Source: Paenibacillus glycanilyticus (GTDB taxonomy: Bacteria; Bacillota; Bacilli; Paenibacillales; Paenibacillaceae). Taken from it: DNA of 64,000 nucleotides. Within the stretch, counting starts at the first letter, position 1. Each line of letters opens with the position of its first letter. A program made the position numbers and the translations under genes. The stretch is taken from assembly GCF_030161375.1 (NCBI RefSeq), contig NZ_BSSQ01000006.1, positions 124,001 to 188,000 on the forward strand, read 5' to 3'. The notes below the pieces were generated by a model. The model had not been told where the DNA came from. It saw nothing but the letters and a program-made list of their open reading frames with translations, and ran no database searches. Positions 42,667-51,679 of the stretch are shown here, in pieces.

Positions 42667-43044
42667 TTATTTTTTGCAGTATTTTTTCACGGTTTTGTGC
42701 AGTTCGGCTTGCGTGAAGCGCTGCGAAGCGAGCGGAGCGCCGTCAGCGTCTTTGCCCCATACGGAGACAAGCACTTTTTTGCTGAACGTAGTAATTTGAA
42801 TTTCGTACTGGAGGAGAGTCGACACATCCAGATCGACGAAACCGGAAGCGCGTGCCGCCAAACTTAATGTTCTTGTTTCAACAAGTACTTTGGTACCGTT
42901 CAGGCGATACAGCTTGATCACAACTCTAGCTCGCTTGCAGCCGTTGTTCAGGGCTTTCACAAATACGTTGGTCGCAACGCCGGGTTCGGCAATGCCAAAT
43001 GCGTTCTCAACGGGACCAGTGGAATACACGTAATAAAATGCCAT
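42667..43044 (-). CDS. Small beta-rich protein, unknown function
   Basis: 125 residues: MAFYYVYSTGPVENAFGIA, then alternating short hydrophobic strands (VFVKALNNG, VVIKLYRLNGTKVLVET, VSVWGKDADG) and a basic end KTVKKYCKK. No signal peptide. The strand pattern is like that of a one-domain beta-sandwich; similar small proteins occur with spore-surface proteins in Bacillaceae, but this is only an impression. GAAAGGTAGTG precedes the start. It is convergent with the HAD gene. No family was assigned. Confidence 0.6.
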   Translation of the reverse strand: MAFYYVYSTGPVENAFGIAEPGVATNVFVKALNNGCKRARVVIKLYRLNGTKVLVETRTLSLAARASGFVDLDVSTLLQYEIQITTFSKKVLVSVWGKDADGAPLASQRFTQAELHKTVKKYCKK

Positions 43045-43348
43045 TGATTAATCACTACCTTTCTATGGGGAATAAGCAGTGTCATCAACCAGCAAGATAG
43101 CGAATGTTTGGCACTCACTCTAGCGACAATCTTCGTTTATTTAAGCAGGTTAATGGAATCTACTATGTTAATAGAATATGCATCCGGAGCAAGAAGTTAC
43201 TAGATTCGAGACTACTAGTCTCGTAATTGAGGAAACAGCCCGGATGAGATGAAGCCGAAGTGTTGGTTCGGGCGGCAAGGCTGGATTGCTAATTTCCATA
43301 TGCTATGGTATATTCGCCGCAATTAAGGATGAAGGAAGGGACTCATTT
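43045..43348. other. Intergenic region before the ribokinase gene
   Basis: 304 bases without a credible gene. It contains the perfect dyad CGAGACT-act-AGTCTCG (43207-43223), which could be an operator, and a TATATT-like -10 at about 43309 (GGTATATTCG) with no clear -35. Nothing else was identified. Confidence 0.4.
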
Positions 43349-44281
43349 ATGGAGCATAAAAGACCAAAGCTGGTCGTCATCGGCAGCTTGAATATGGATA
43401 TTGTCGTGGAGACCAACGCTTACCCGCAGGTAGGAGAGACGATTACCGGCGAACGCGTCCGGTTTATTCCGGGCGGCAAAGGCGCGAATCAGGCGGTTGC
43501 CGGAGCGCGGCTTGGCGCGGATACAACGATGATTGGCGCGGTTGGGGATGATGCGTTTGGGGACGAGCTTCTCTCCGCCCTTCGGAAGGATGGCGTGGAT
43601 ATTGCCGGCGTGAAGCGAGTTGCCGGAACCGCGTCAGGCATTGCTTCGATTTATGTGGCGGAAGGGGATAACAGCATCGTTGTTGTTCCGGGTGCTAACG
43701 GTCTTGTCGAGCCGGCCGATATTGACCGTTGCGAAGACAAGCTGAAAGAGGCGGATATCGTGCTGCTGCAGCTGGAGATTCCGGCCCAGACGGTTTTGTA
43801 CGCAGCGCGCAAAGCGAAATCGCTGGGCAAGCTTGTTGTCCTTAATCCTGCGCCTGCGCAGCAGCTGCCGGAAGAGCTGTTTGGGCTGGTCGACTACTTA
43901 ACGCCAAACCGTACGGAGCTGAGCGAATATACGGGCGTCGACGCAGACGGAGATGCCCTTGAACCGGCTATTCGCCGGATGATGGAGCTTGGTGCCTCCC
44001 ATGTCGTAACGACGCTTGGCGCCAGCGGATCCGCTTATTTGAACGAGGCTGGAGAGCTCGAGCGAATTGCAGGGTACCGCATGCCGGTTATCGATACTAC
44101 GGGCGCGGGGGACTGCTATAACGCAGCGCTTTCCGTAGCGCTAGCATCGGGCCGGGCGCTAGGGGAAGCGGTAGATTACGCATCGATGGCCTCCGCGCTT
44201 TCGGTGACCAAGTTTGGCGCGCAAACCGGCATGCCAACGGACGAAGAAGTGGCACGGTTCGCGAAGGAGCAAGGGAAGTAA
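43349..44281 (+). CDS. rbsK: Ribokinase (PfkB family)
   Basis: 310 residues. GSLNMDIVV and the N-terminal signature GGKGANQAVAGARLG, with the C-terminal anion hole in DTTGAGDCYNAAL (Asp is the catalytic base). It phosphorylates D-ribose to ribose 5-phosphate with ATP. A Cys replaces the usual Thr/Ser after GAGD. GAAGGAAGGG lies about eight bases before ATG 43349. No ribose transporter (rbsABC) or RbsR is adjacent, so the substrate assignment rests on the protein alone. Confidence 0.88.
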   Translation: MEHKRPKLVVIGSLNMDIVVETNAYPQVGETITGERVRFIPGGKGANQAVAGARLGADTTMIGAVGDDAFGDELLSALRKDGVDIAGVKRVAGTASGIASIYVAEGDNSIVVVPGANGLVEPADIDRCEDKLKEADIVLLQLEIPAQTVLYAARKAKSLGKLVVLNPAPAQQLPEELFGLVDYLTPNRTELSEYTGVDADGDALEPAIRRMMELGASHVVTTLGASGSAYLNEAGELERIAGYRMPVIDTTGAGDCYNAALSVALASGRALGEAVDYASMASALSVTKFGAQTGMPTDEEVARFAKEQGK

Positions 44282-44358
44282 TTCTTCCGACAGGGATACG
44301 GCGGCACAATTGAGGAATAATACCTGTGATGCCATCCCAAGGAGGAGTTACTTCAGCT

Positions 44359-45087
44359 ATGAGAAGATTCGTATTGGGCGTGACGGTATCGGCGCTGTTA
44401 TGCGGCTTTGCTGCTCCGGAGGAGACGAAGGACAGAGCGTATTACGAGAGCCGCGGCGAGATTATCTGGGAAGTCCCGGGCGAGAACAAGCGGATCGCCT
44501 TGACCTTCGATGACGGTCCTTACCCGGAGACAACGGAGCCGATTCTAGATCTGCTGAAGGAATATAACGCGAAGGCGACTTTTTTCGTGGTCGGCACCCG
44601 GGTCGAGCGGTTCCCGGAGACGGTGAAGAGGGAAGTTGCCGAAGGGCATGAGGTCGCGAACCACACGTTCAACCATTATTTTTTGCAGCAAAAAAACACG
44701 GAAACGGTGCAGGACGAAATCGTCCGGACCGAGCAGGCACTCGAGAAGGTCATTGGCCAAAAGCCCTTATTGTTCCGCCCTCCTGGCGGCTTTTATAACG
44801 ATCGCATGCTGGCAGTCGCCAAGAAATACGGTTATACCACCGTATTGTGGTCCTGGCATCAGGATACGAATGACTGGCGCGCGCCCGGCGTGCAGAAGAT
44901 TGTGAACAAGGTGCTGAACAATGCCCGAAACGGAGATATTATTCTGCTCCACGACTACGTTCCGCGGTCGGTGCAGACGGTAGAAGCGCTTAAGCTGATA
45001 TTGCCGGAGCTGCAGCGGAGAGGGTACGAGATGGTAACCGTCTCGGACTTGATCCACAACCGGGATCACTTGTTAAATCCATATTGA
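44359..45087 (+). CDS. Polysaccharide deacetylase (NodB/CE4 family)
   Basis: 242 residues. A hydrophobic N terminus (RRFVLGVTVSALLCGFAA) serves as signal peptide or anchor; the Cys is not in a good lipobox. NodB motifs in order: TFDDGPYPE (catalytic Asp and zinc Asp), HTFNH (zinc His pair), RPPGGFYN, WSWHQDTNDW and ILLHDY. It probably deacetylates peptidoglycan or chitin-like polymers outside the membrane, as in PdaA/PdaB-type sporulation enzymes. ATG 44359 is used although AAGGAGGAG is 13 bases upstream, slightly far; longer readings put the ribosome site inside the gene. Confidence 0.9.
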   Translation: MRRFVLGVTVSALLCGFAAPEETKDRAYYESRGEIIWEVPGENKRIALTFDDGPYPETTEPILDLLKEYNAKATFFVVGTRVERFPETVKREVAEGHEVANHTFNHYFLQQKNTETVQDEIVRTEQALEKVIGQKPLLFRPPGGFYNDRMLAVAKKYGYTTVLWSWHQDTNDWRAPGVQKIVNKVLNNARNGDIILLHDYVPRSVQTVEALKLILPELQRRGYEMVTVSDLIHNRDHLLNPY

Positions 45088-45267
45088 GGAAGCAAGATGA
45101 CGGAAGGGAAAGGGGAGGCGCATGTCGAACCTTTCTCTAGTGGGGCAAGAAACGTTAGCCGAACCATTCCCCTCTTCTTGGAATAGTTTGAACGGGGAGC
45201 CATACAATATTGTAAGCGCTATCAACTATGGTGGGATGCTCAATATTCGGGTAAAGGTGGTATTGCG

Positions 45268-45759
45268 ATGGGAACTCGTCTTTGGTGGGAGCAGGCGGTC
45301 AGGCAGCGTTTTCCGCATATTCGGTATGTCACCATTCGCAGCAGCGGTCATCATAAAGCGACGATCTATGCATGGGACGACCAACTCGAGTTGTCCACGG
45401 CGGATGCGGCCAAGCTGCACCGGTATGCCAGCGAATGGATGTCACCGGACATTTGCGTATCGGTGAAGCCCTACAATGAGGCAGCCGCAGATCAGGTCCC
45501 CCGCGATTCGCCGGATGAAGACCTCGTCAAGACTGCGCTGCGCGGCAGATTAGACCAGTCGGCCGTCTTTGCCGTACTAAATGGCCTGTTTGCAGGAGTT
45601 GTTGTTTCCTTCAACCGGTATGACGTACGGACGGGTACCGTCCACTTGGCTGCGTTCAGCCACTCCCCGTTCACCGATATCGCCAAAAGCAAAATTCGGC
45701 ATTACGCCGAAGAATTGATGCCGGTTGGTTCAACGGTTAATGTGACGTATTACGGCTAA
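45268..45759 (+). CDS. Conserved hypothetical protein (163 aa)
   Basis: Soluble protein with three short patterns: TRLWWEQAVRQRFPHIRYV, then WMSPDICVSVKPYNEAA, and a C-terminal half with VHLAAFSHSPFTDIAKSK. AAAGGTGG lies nine bases before the ATG. Codon use matches neighbouring genes, unlike the overlapping frame at 45122. It follows the deacetylase gene by 180 bases and ends in its own terminator. No family recognised. Confidence 0.6.
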   Translation: MGTRLWWEQAVRQRFPHIRYVTIRSSGHHKATIYAWDDQLELSTADAAKLHRYASEWMSPDICVSVKPYNEAAADQVPRDSPDEDLVKTALRGRLDQSAVFAVLNGLFAGVVVSFNRYDVRTGTVHLAAFSHSPFTDIAKSKIRHYAEELMPVGSTVNVTYYG

Positions 45760-45776
45760 CCTGACACAAAACATAG

Positions 45777-45839
45777 AGGACCAATGGAGCTTGGCCGGGG
45801 GACATTGCACCGGACGAAGTAGCCATTGGTCCTTTTTTT
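45777..45839 (+). terminator. Intrinsic terminator with large loop
   Basis: AGGACCAATGG (45777-45787) pairs with CCATTGGTCCT (45823-45833), and CCGG/CCGG forms an inner stem. Seven T follow. Confidence 0.85.
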
Positions 45840-45848
45840 AATTTAGGG

Positions 45849-45884
45849 CTTTACTTGTATACAAGAATACAAGTAAAGTATAAC
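45849..45884 (+). promoter_or_regulatory. GntR operator overlapping the uxu-operon promoter
   Basis: CTTTACTTGTAT (45849-45860) and ATACAAGTAAAG (45867-45878) form a perfect 12-6-12 inverted repeat. The inner CTTGTATACAAG is also a perfect palindrome. TATAAC (45879-45884) directly after it may be the -10. Such TTGTATACAA-like sites are typical of FCD-GntR repressors such as UxuR/ExuR, so the operon's own GntR protein is the likely binder. Confidence 0.7.
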
Positions 45885-45915
45885 TAAGAAACAAGCGCGG
45901 AAGGAGGAGACCTGA

Positions 45916-46620
45916 ATGACCATCATTCCACCGCTAGAGCCGCAGAAGCAGCGCAAGTCGCTAGGCGAGCAGATTTATGAATCGATTCGCGAGAGCATCG
46001 TTTCGTTCCGGCTAGAGCCGGGGACAATGATCTACGAGAATGAGTTAGCCGACTCGATGAAGGTGAGCCGCACGCCGGTGCGGGAAGCGATCCGGCTGCT
46101 CGTCAGCGAACAGCTGCTCGAGGTGCTTCCGCAGCGGGGTACGCGAATCGCCTTAATATCGGCGCGTAAGGTTAGCGAAGCGCGGTTTATCCGGGAGCAG
46201 CTGGAGCTTGGCGCATTCCGGCTAGCCGCGGCCAAATGGAGCGACCGCGACCGATCGGCTGAAAGCGCTTCGCTGGAAGCGTTGCTCCTGCAACAGCAAG
46301 CAGCGGCGGCAGACAAAGACGTCGCGCTTTTCCTAAGACTTGACGAAGCGTTTCACCGCGCTGTTCTAGAAATTGCCGGCAACGAAACGCTCATGCAGAT
46401 GATTTATTACATGCGCGCTCATCTGAACCGGGCCAGATATTTGGCGATGGATCAATTTGGCCATATGGATCAAGTGGTAGAAGAGCATCGGCGGCTGTAC
46501 GACGCGATCCGAAGCGGAGACGAAGAGCGGGTAGCGGTATTGCTGGCTCAGCATATCCGCAAGCTGGACCAAGAGTTGCCGGAACTTCGGACGGCGCATC
46601 CGGATTATTTTGTTCACTAA
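45916..46620 (+). CDS. GntR-family regulator, FCD subfamily (UxuR-like)
   Basis: 234 residues. N-terminal winged helix: [21 protein letters not shown] and [20 protein letters not shown]. The C-terminal all-helical FCD domain (about residues 90-225) has the metal-site pattern D-x3-H (DEAFHRAVL), followed by H's in HLNRAR and [10 protein letters not shown]. Members sense sugar acids. It is the first gene of an operon with mannonate dehydratase and mannonate oxidoreductase, so it probably controls hexuronate breakdown and senses an intermediate such as fructuronate. GGAAGGAGGAG lies before the ATG. Confidence 0.92.
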   Translation: MTIIPPLEPQKQRKSLGEQIYESIRESIVSFRLEPGTMIYENELADSMKVSRTPVREAIRLLVSEQLLEVLPQRGTRIALISARKVSEARFIREQLELGAFRLAAAKWSDRDRSAESASLEALLLQQQAAAADKDVALFLRLDEAFHRAVLEIAGNETLMQMIYYMRAHLNRARYLAMDQFGHMDQVVEEHRRLYDAIRSGDEERVAVLLAQHIRKLDQELPELRTAHPDYFVH

Positions 46621-46645
46621 TTTCATTGGGGAGAGGACGATCAAT

Positions 46646-47719
46646 ATGAAGATGACTTTTCGTTGGTACGGGGAAGGCAATGATTCCGTAAGTCTGAAGC
46701 AAATCAAGCAAATTCCAGGCGTAGAGGGCCTCGTATGGGCACTGCATGACGTTCCGGCGGGCGAGGAATGGCCAATGGACAAAATCATGGAGTACAAACG
46801 TCTCGCCGATGAATACGGCTTCCATTTGGAAGTAGTTGAAAGCGTTAACGTGCATGAAGATATTAAGCTTGGCCTGCCATCGCGCGACAAATACATCGAG
46901 AACTACAAACGGACGATCGAGAAGCTTGCGACGGTTGGCGTAAAAGTCATCTGCTACAACTTCATGCCGATCTTCGACTGGATGCGGACGGATCTGTTCA
47001 AAGAGATGGAAGACGGCTCGACTGCATTGTTCTTCGATAAAGCGAAGGTCCTCAGCATGAGTGCGGAAGAATTGGTGAACAACATCGCCGGCAACTCCGC
47101 TTATTCGATGCCAGGCTGGGAGCCGGAGCGCCTGAAGCATCTTGCGCCGCTATTTGAAGCGTATAAGGATGTTACGGAAGAAGACCTGTTCAACAACCTC
47201 CAATACTTCCTGGAGCAAGTTGTTCCCGTTGCCGAGCAGAACGGCATCAAAATGGCGATTCACCCGGATGATCCTCCATACTCGGTATTTGGCTTGCCGC
47301 GCATCGTGACCAATCGCGATAACCTGGCGAGACTGCTGAAGCTGGTTGACAGCCCTTCGAACGGTCTGACGCTGTGCAGCGGTTCGCTTGGCGCGAACCC
47401 GAACAATGATATTCCGGCGCTGGTGCGGGAATTCGCTGACCGGATTCCTTTTGCCCATATCCGTAACGTGCGCGTGTATGAGAATGGCGATTTCATTGAG
47501 ACTTCGCATAAATCGGACGACGGTACGGTAGATATCGCCGAAGTTGTGCGCGCTTACCACGAGAGCGGTTTTGAAGGTTATGTGCGTCCGGACCACGGCC
47601 GTCATATTTGGGATGAACAATGCCGTCCGGGTTATGGTCTGTATGACCGCGCGCTTGGCATCATGTATTTGTGGGGCGTATGGGACGGACTTGAGAGAAT
47701 CAGAAAGGGGAATGCCTAA
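46646..47719 (+). CDS. uxuA: Mannonate dehydratase
   Basis: 357 residues, the normal length. UxuA converts D-mannonate to 2-keto-3-deoxygluconate in glucuronate breakdown, using a metal in a TIM barrel. Landmarks: [80 protein letters not shown] and [21 protein letters not shown] lies about eight bases before ATG 46646. It sits 25 bases after the GntR gene and is followed one base later by the oxidoreductase gene, so the three are one operon. Confidence 0.96.
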   Translation: MKMTFRWYGEGNDSVSLKQIKQIPGVEGLVWALHDVPAGEEWPMDKIMEYKRLADEYGFHLEVVESVNVHEDIKLGLPSRDKYIENYKRTIEKLATVGVKVICYNFMPIFDWMRTDLFKEMEDGSTALFFDKAKVLSMSAEELVNNIAGNSAYSMPGWEPERLKHLAPLFEAYKDVTEEDLFNNLQYFLEQVVPVAEQNGIKMAIHPDDPPYSVFGLPRIVTNRDNLARLLKLVDSPSNGLTLCSGSLGANPNNDIPALVREFADRIPFAHIRNVRVYENGDFIETSHKSDDGTVDIAEVVRAYHESGFEGYVRPDHGRHIWDEQCRPGYGLYDRALGIMYLWGVWDGLERIRKGNA

Positions 47720-47720
47720 C

Positions 47721-48575
47721 ATGGTGAAAGTACCGAATCATGAGAATTTAGCCGGCAAAGTTGCCGTTATTACCGGAGGAAGCGGCGTGCTCTGCGCGGA
47801 GATGGCTAGAGAGCTTGGCCGCCAAGGCGTGAAGGTAGCAATCCTGAACCGTACAGCGGAGAAGGGAGAGGCCGTCGCGCGCGACATTCGCGAAGAAGGC
47901 GGAGTGGCCATCGCGGTAGCGTGCAACGTGGTAGACGCGGACAGCGTGAAGGAAGCAAGCAGAGTTGTGCTTGAACAGCTGGGCAGCTGCGACATTCTGA
48001 TCAATGGCGCCGGCGGCAACCATCCGGACGGTATTACGACGAAAGAGACGTTCCACCCGGATGATCTGGAGAACCCAGACGTAACGTCCTTTTTTGATCT
48101 GAAAAAAGAAGGCTTTGGATTCGTATTCGATCTGAATCTTCTCGGCACGCTGATTCCTACGCAAGTGTTCGCGCAGCAAATGATCAATAAACCTGGCGCA
48201 ACGGTAATCAATATGTCTTCGATGAGCGCTCCTAGTCCAATGACGAAGGTGCCTGCTTACAGCGCGGCTAAAGCTGCGATCAACAACTTCACGCAATGGC
48301 TGGCCGTTCATATGGCGGACGTAGGCATCCGCGTGAACGCGATTGCGCCGGGCTTTTTCCTGACGGAGCAGAACCGCAAGCTGCTTACGAACGAAGACGG
48401 CTCGCTCACTGAACGCTCGAACAAAATCATGACGCATACCCCAATGCGCCGCTTCGGCAAACCGGAAGATTTGCTTGGCACCCTCGTGTGGCTGGCCGAT
48501 GACAGCGTGTCCGGCTTCGTGACGGGCATTACCGTTCCGGTTGACGGCGGCTTTATGGCTTACTCGGGCGTGTAG
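47721..48575 (+). CDS. D-mannonate oxidoreductase (SDR-type fructuronate reductase)
   Basis: 284 residues, starting one base after uxuA's stop; ATG 47712, inside uxuA, is less likely. SDR marks: nucleotide loop [18 protein letters not shown], Ser of [10 protein letters not shown], and Y-S-A-A-K. The insertion [19 protein letters not shown] is characteristic of the YjmF/UxuB-like SDRs. It reduces D-fructuronate to D-mannonate with NADH, the step before UxuA. The glycine loop has Cys where the last Gly of TGxxxGxG is usual. Confidence 0.92.
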   Translation: MVKVPNHENLAGKVAVITGGSGVLCAEMARELGRQGVKVAILNRTAEKGEAVARDIREEGGVAIAVACNVVDADSVKEASRVVLEQLGSCDILINGAGGNHPDGITTKETFHPDDLENPDVTSFFDLKKEGFGFVFDLNLLGTLIPTQVFAQQMINKPGATVINMSSMSAPSPMTKVPAYSAAKAAINNFTQWLAVHMADVGIRVNAIAPGFFLTEQNRKLLTNEDGSLTERSNKIMTHTPMRRFGKPEDLLGTLVWLADDSVSGFVTGITVPVDGGFMAYSGV

Positions 48576-48659
48576 CGGTCTGGGCAACTCGAAAGTTATA
48601 AATGCTATGTGGTAAAATGAGGATGCAGTTTAGTTTGAGTAATGGAAGGAGTGGCGATT

Positions 48660-49589
48660 GTGAAATACCGGAGACTCGGAAGCACGGAGCTTAACGTATC
48701 TGTCATTGGCATCGGATCATGGCAGTTCGGAGGAGAATGGGGGCGAGAGTATACGCAAGGCGAAGCCGATGCGATTCTCGATAAAGGGCATGAGCTGGGC
48801 ATCAATCTAATTGATACCGCGGAATGTTACGGCGATCATCTCTCGGAATCTCTCATTGGCGACTATATCAGCCGCCGCAATCGTGAGGACTGGATTATTG
48901 CAACGAAGTTCGGCCATCACTTCCATGAGCGGTTCACGCGTACGGATGTTTTTGATCCGGCGGGTGTAATCGCGCAGCTGGATGCGTCTTTAAAGGCATT
49001 AAAAGTGGATTACATTGATCTGTATCAGTTCCATTCCGGACCTGACAACGTCTTCGATAACGATGAATTATGGACAACGCTGGACAAGCAGGTACAAGCG
49101 GGCAAAATCCGCTATCTCGGTACCTCAATCGGCAGCAATGCGAATATTCATCAGACGGAAGCTTCGACGAAAGTGGGCTCCCGCGCGATTCAAGTCGTGT
49201 ACAACCGGCTCGACCGCGTGCCGGAGGAGCAGGTATTCCCGTCCTGCGAGCGGCAAGACCTTGGCGTATTAGCGCGCGTACCGCTGGCGAGCGGATACCT
49301 GAGCGGCAAGTACAAGCCGGGCGCGGTGTTCAGCAGCACGGACGTGCGCCATCGCCATGATGCGGAGAGCACGCTGGAGAAGCTGAAGGAAGTCGAGCGC
49401 ATTGCCCGCGAGGAAGTGCCGCAAGGCGTCGACATGGCCAGCTGGGCGCTGGCCTGGTGCTTGCGTCATCCGGCGGTGACGGCCGTTATTCCGGGCTGCA
49501 AGGATCCGGAGCAGGTAGCGTCCAATGCGCTTGCCGCACAGCTCGTTAGCGATCCTCATCCGCAGGACGTGAAGGTTACGGCGGAGTAA
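48660..49589 (+). CDS. Aldo/keto reductase (YajO/YccK-like)
   Basis: 309 residues from GTG 48660, eight bases after GGAAGGAG. Catalytic residues: Asp and Tyr in LIDTAECYGDH, Lys in IIATKFGHH, His in LYQFHSGPD. LARVPLASGYLSGKY and AVIPGCKDPEQV are AKR11/12-type cofactor-binding segments. It reduces aldehydes or ketones with NADPH; exact substrate unknown. It follows the uxu operon by 84 bases, in the same direction, with a possible promoter (GGTAAAATGA) in between, so it may be separately expressed. Confidence 0.9.
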   Translation: MKYRRLGSTELNVSVIGIGSWQFGGEWGREYTQGEADAILDKGHELGINLIDTAECYGDHLSESLIGDYISRRNREDWIIATKFGHHFHERFTRTDVFDPAGVIAQLDASLKALKVDYIDLYQFHSGPDNVFDNDELWTTLDKQVQAGKIRYLGTSIGSNANIHQTEASTKVGSRAIQVVYNRLDRVPEEQVFPSCERQDLGVLARVPLASGYLSGKYKPGAVFSSTDVRHRHDAESTLEKLKEVERIAREEVPQGVDMASWALAWCLRHPAVTAVIPGCKDPEQVASNALAAQLVSDPHPQDVKVTAE

Positions 49590-49602
49590 TACAGTTTCCC
49601 GG

Positions 49603-49675
49603 ACGGCGGTCCGCGAGGCAGGCACATTTTGGGCATATCGCCTAAGTGCCCGTCTTGCGGGCCGCCGTTTTGTTT
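49603..49675 (+). terminator. Long intrinsic terminator
   Basis: A 23-base arm beginning ACGGCGGTCCGCG (49603) pairs with few mismatches to the arm ending GGGCCGCCGT (49668), then TTTTGTTTG. It ends the aldo/keto reductase gene. Confidence 0.85.
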
Positions 49676-49695
49676 GTTAGATCAGGCGCAAGGAA

Positions 49696-50199
49696 GTGAA
49701 TCGATTGTTCTATCGAGTTGCTATGGTTATGTGCATCATTGTCCTCGTTCTGACTGGCTGCGGCCAGCGTCAGGAGCAGGCGCAGAAGCGGGAGCAGGTG
49801 CAGGAGCAGAAGCAGGAGCGGGAACAGAAACAGAAACAGGAGCAGGAGCAGGAGCAGGAGCAGGGGGCTGGGCGGACACCGGATTATTCGCCGTTTCTGA
49901 CGGCGGGAGAAGGGGAGCTGCGTTTAGTTGTGCTGGTGCAGGACAAGGTGCGGGAAGAGACGCGTACCGTCAATGATATGATGGCGGCGATGGCAGGCCG
50001 GTTCACGCCGGTCGTTTACGATGTGCGGACGGTAGAAGGGAAACAAGCTGCTCAGCAGCTAGAATCCAATAGCAGAGAATATCCTGCCTATTATTTGTTC
50101 AATAATGAGCAGCTGCTGGCGCAAGGGAAGGACCTGTCTCAGATCGCCCAAGCGGCAATGGACTACACGGATAGGCTGTCGATCGGCGGGACTAGGTGA
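49696..50199 (+). CDS. Lipoprotein with Gln/Glu repeat tract
   Basis: 167 residues. Lipoprotein signal with LVLTGC (Cys22). Residues about 25-56 are a nearly pure Gln/Glu/Lys tract (QEREQKQKQEQEQEQEQ) coded by imperfect CAGGAG-type hexamers, so its length probably varies. The remaining 100 residues (LRLVVLVQDKVREE, MMAAMAGRFTPVVYDV, YPAYYLFNNEQLLAQGKDL) look like a small alpha/beta domain, somewhat thioredoxin-like but without a CxxC. GTG 49696 is given; TTG 49705, with GGAAGTGA at a better distance, would shorten the signal by three residues. Function unknown. Confidence 0.7.
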   Translation: MNRLFYRVAMVMCIIVLVLTGCGQRQEQAQKREQVQEQKQEREQKQKQEQEQEQEQGAGRTPDYSPFLTAGEGELRLVVLVQDKVREETRTVNDMMAAMAGRFTPVVYDVRTVEGKQAAQQLESNSREYPAYYLFNNEQLLAQGKDLSQIAQAAMDYTDRLSIGGTR

Positions 50200-50269
50200 T
50201 CCGGGTGCTCTCCCTCCCCCTCAAATCAAGCTAAGTGGCGCTACGCTTAAACAGAAGTACTAAACGAGA

Positions 50270-51486
50270 TGTAAGCATCAAAGTCGGTTAACAGTAGTGG
50301 ATATGTGCGAAAAGTTGAGCTGTAAGCGCCAAACGAGGCTAACAGGCAGTAGATTAGGCTAGATCAGGAGGAATCGGATAGCTGTAAACATCTAAGGCGG
50401 TTAACAGTGGCAGTTATGTGCGAAAGTTGAGCTTGTAAGCGCCAAACGAGGCTAACAGGCAGTAGACTAGGCTAGACCAAGTGGAAACGGATAGTTGTAA
50501 GCATCAAAGGCGGTTAACAGTAGCAGCAATGTGCGAAAAGTTGAGCTTGTAAGCGCCAAAAGAGGCTAACAGGCAGTAGATTAGGTTAGATCAAGTGGAA
50601 TCGGCTAGCTGTAAGTATCTAAGGCGGTTAACAGTAGCGGATATGTGCGAAAGTTGAGCTTGTAAGCACCAAACGAGGCTAACAGGCAGTAGATTAGGCT
50701 AGATCAATTGGAATCGGCTAGCTGTAAGCATCTAAGGCGGTTAACAGTGGCAGCAATGTGCGAAAGTTGATCTGTAAGCGCCAAAAGAGGCTAACAGGTA
50801 GTAGATTAGGCTAGACCAAGTGGAATCTGATAGTTGGAAGCATCTAAGGCGGTTAACGGTGGCAGCTATGTGCGAAAAGTTGATCTGTAAGCGCCAAACG
50901 AGGCTAACAGGCAGTATAGATTAGGCTAGACCAAGTGGAATCGGATAGCTGTAAGCATCAAAGGCGGCTAACAGTAGCGGATATGTGCGAAAGTTGAGCT
51001 TGTAAGCGCCGAAAGAGGTTAACAGGTAGTAGATTAGGCTAGAACAAGTGGCATCGGATAGTTGTAAGCATCTAAGGCGGTTAACGGTGGCAGCTATGTG
51101 CGAAAAGTTGATCTGTAAGCGCCAAACGAGGTTAACAGGCAGTAGATTAGGCTAGATCAAGTAGAAACGGATAGCTGTAAGCATCAAAGGCGGTTAACAG
51201 TAGCGGCTATGTGCGAAAAGTTGAACTGTAAGCGCCAAACGAGGTTAACAGGCAGTAGATTAGGTTAGATCAAGTGGCATCGGATAGCTGTAAACATCGA
51301 AGGCGGTTAACAGTGGCAGCAATGTGCGAAAAGTTGAGCTTGTAAGCGCCAAACGAGGTTAACAGGTAGTAGATAAGGCTAGATCAAGTGGAAACGGCTA
51401 GCTGTAAGCATCTAAGGCGGTTAACAGTGGCAGCAATGTGTGAAAAGTTGAGCTTGTAAGCGCCAAACGAGGCTAACAGGTAGTAG
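50270..51486. repeat. Array of eleven ~113-bp tandem repeats
   Basis: The anchor CGGTTAAC (with minor variants) recurs at 50285, 50398, 50511, 50625, 50738, 50850, 50965, 51078, 51191, 51304 and 51418: spacings 112-115 bases. Each unit has two related halves: one with TGTAAGCATCTAAGGCGG then TTAACAG, and one with TGTAAGCGCCAAACGAGG then CTAACAGG; both fit TGTAAGCnnCnAAnGnGG followed by n-TAACAG. Copies differ by a few percent and by single-base insertions. No reading frame persists through the array, so it is non-coding. The flanks (50200-50269 and 51487-51590) show only a hairpin AAGGCTG/CAGCCTT. Confidence 0.95.
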
Positions 51487-51590
51487 TTTGGTTCGTCGTA
51501 AGGCTGAAATCAGCCTTATAACGGTTGGATGCTGCCGTTTTGAGGGCTGTAAGGCTCAAACCCGCCTCCACAAGGCCAAAGCATTAAAAC

Positions 51591-51646
51591 CCAAAAAGGA
51601 CCTAGTCCAGCTTCACCCGGTGCGGGTGAAGCTGGACTAGGTCCTT
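51591..51646 (-). terminator. Intrinsic terminator of the RacA-like gene
   Basis: A perfect 23-bp stem (51596-51618 with 51624-51646) around five bases is followed, read on the minus strand, by TTTTT. It starts 33 bases after the stop codon at 51680. Confidence 0.9.
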
Positions 51647-51679
51647 CCTATTTTTCCACCTGCTCAGTGGCAGGCGGTA

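Noticed and set aside
45122-45466. Open frame of 114 codons with a nearby GGGGAGG
   Set aside because: It overlaps the 45268 gene in another frame, its second half is rich in Arg, Ser and Cys as shadows usually are, and the ribosome site is too close to the ATG.
49629-49976. Open frame rich in Ala/Gly/Glu over the lipoprotein gene
   Set aside because: It is a shadow of the CAGGAG hexamers read in another frame; the lipoprotein frame has a proper signal peptide and lipobox.
50270-51486. Possible CRISPR array
   Set aside because: Units of about 113 bases are similar along their whole length; there are no short identical repeats separated by unique spacers and no cas genes.
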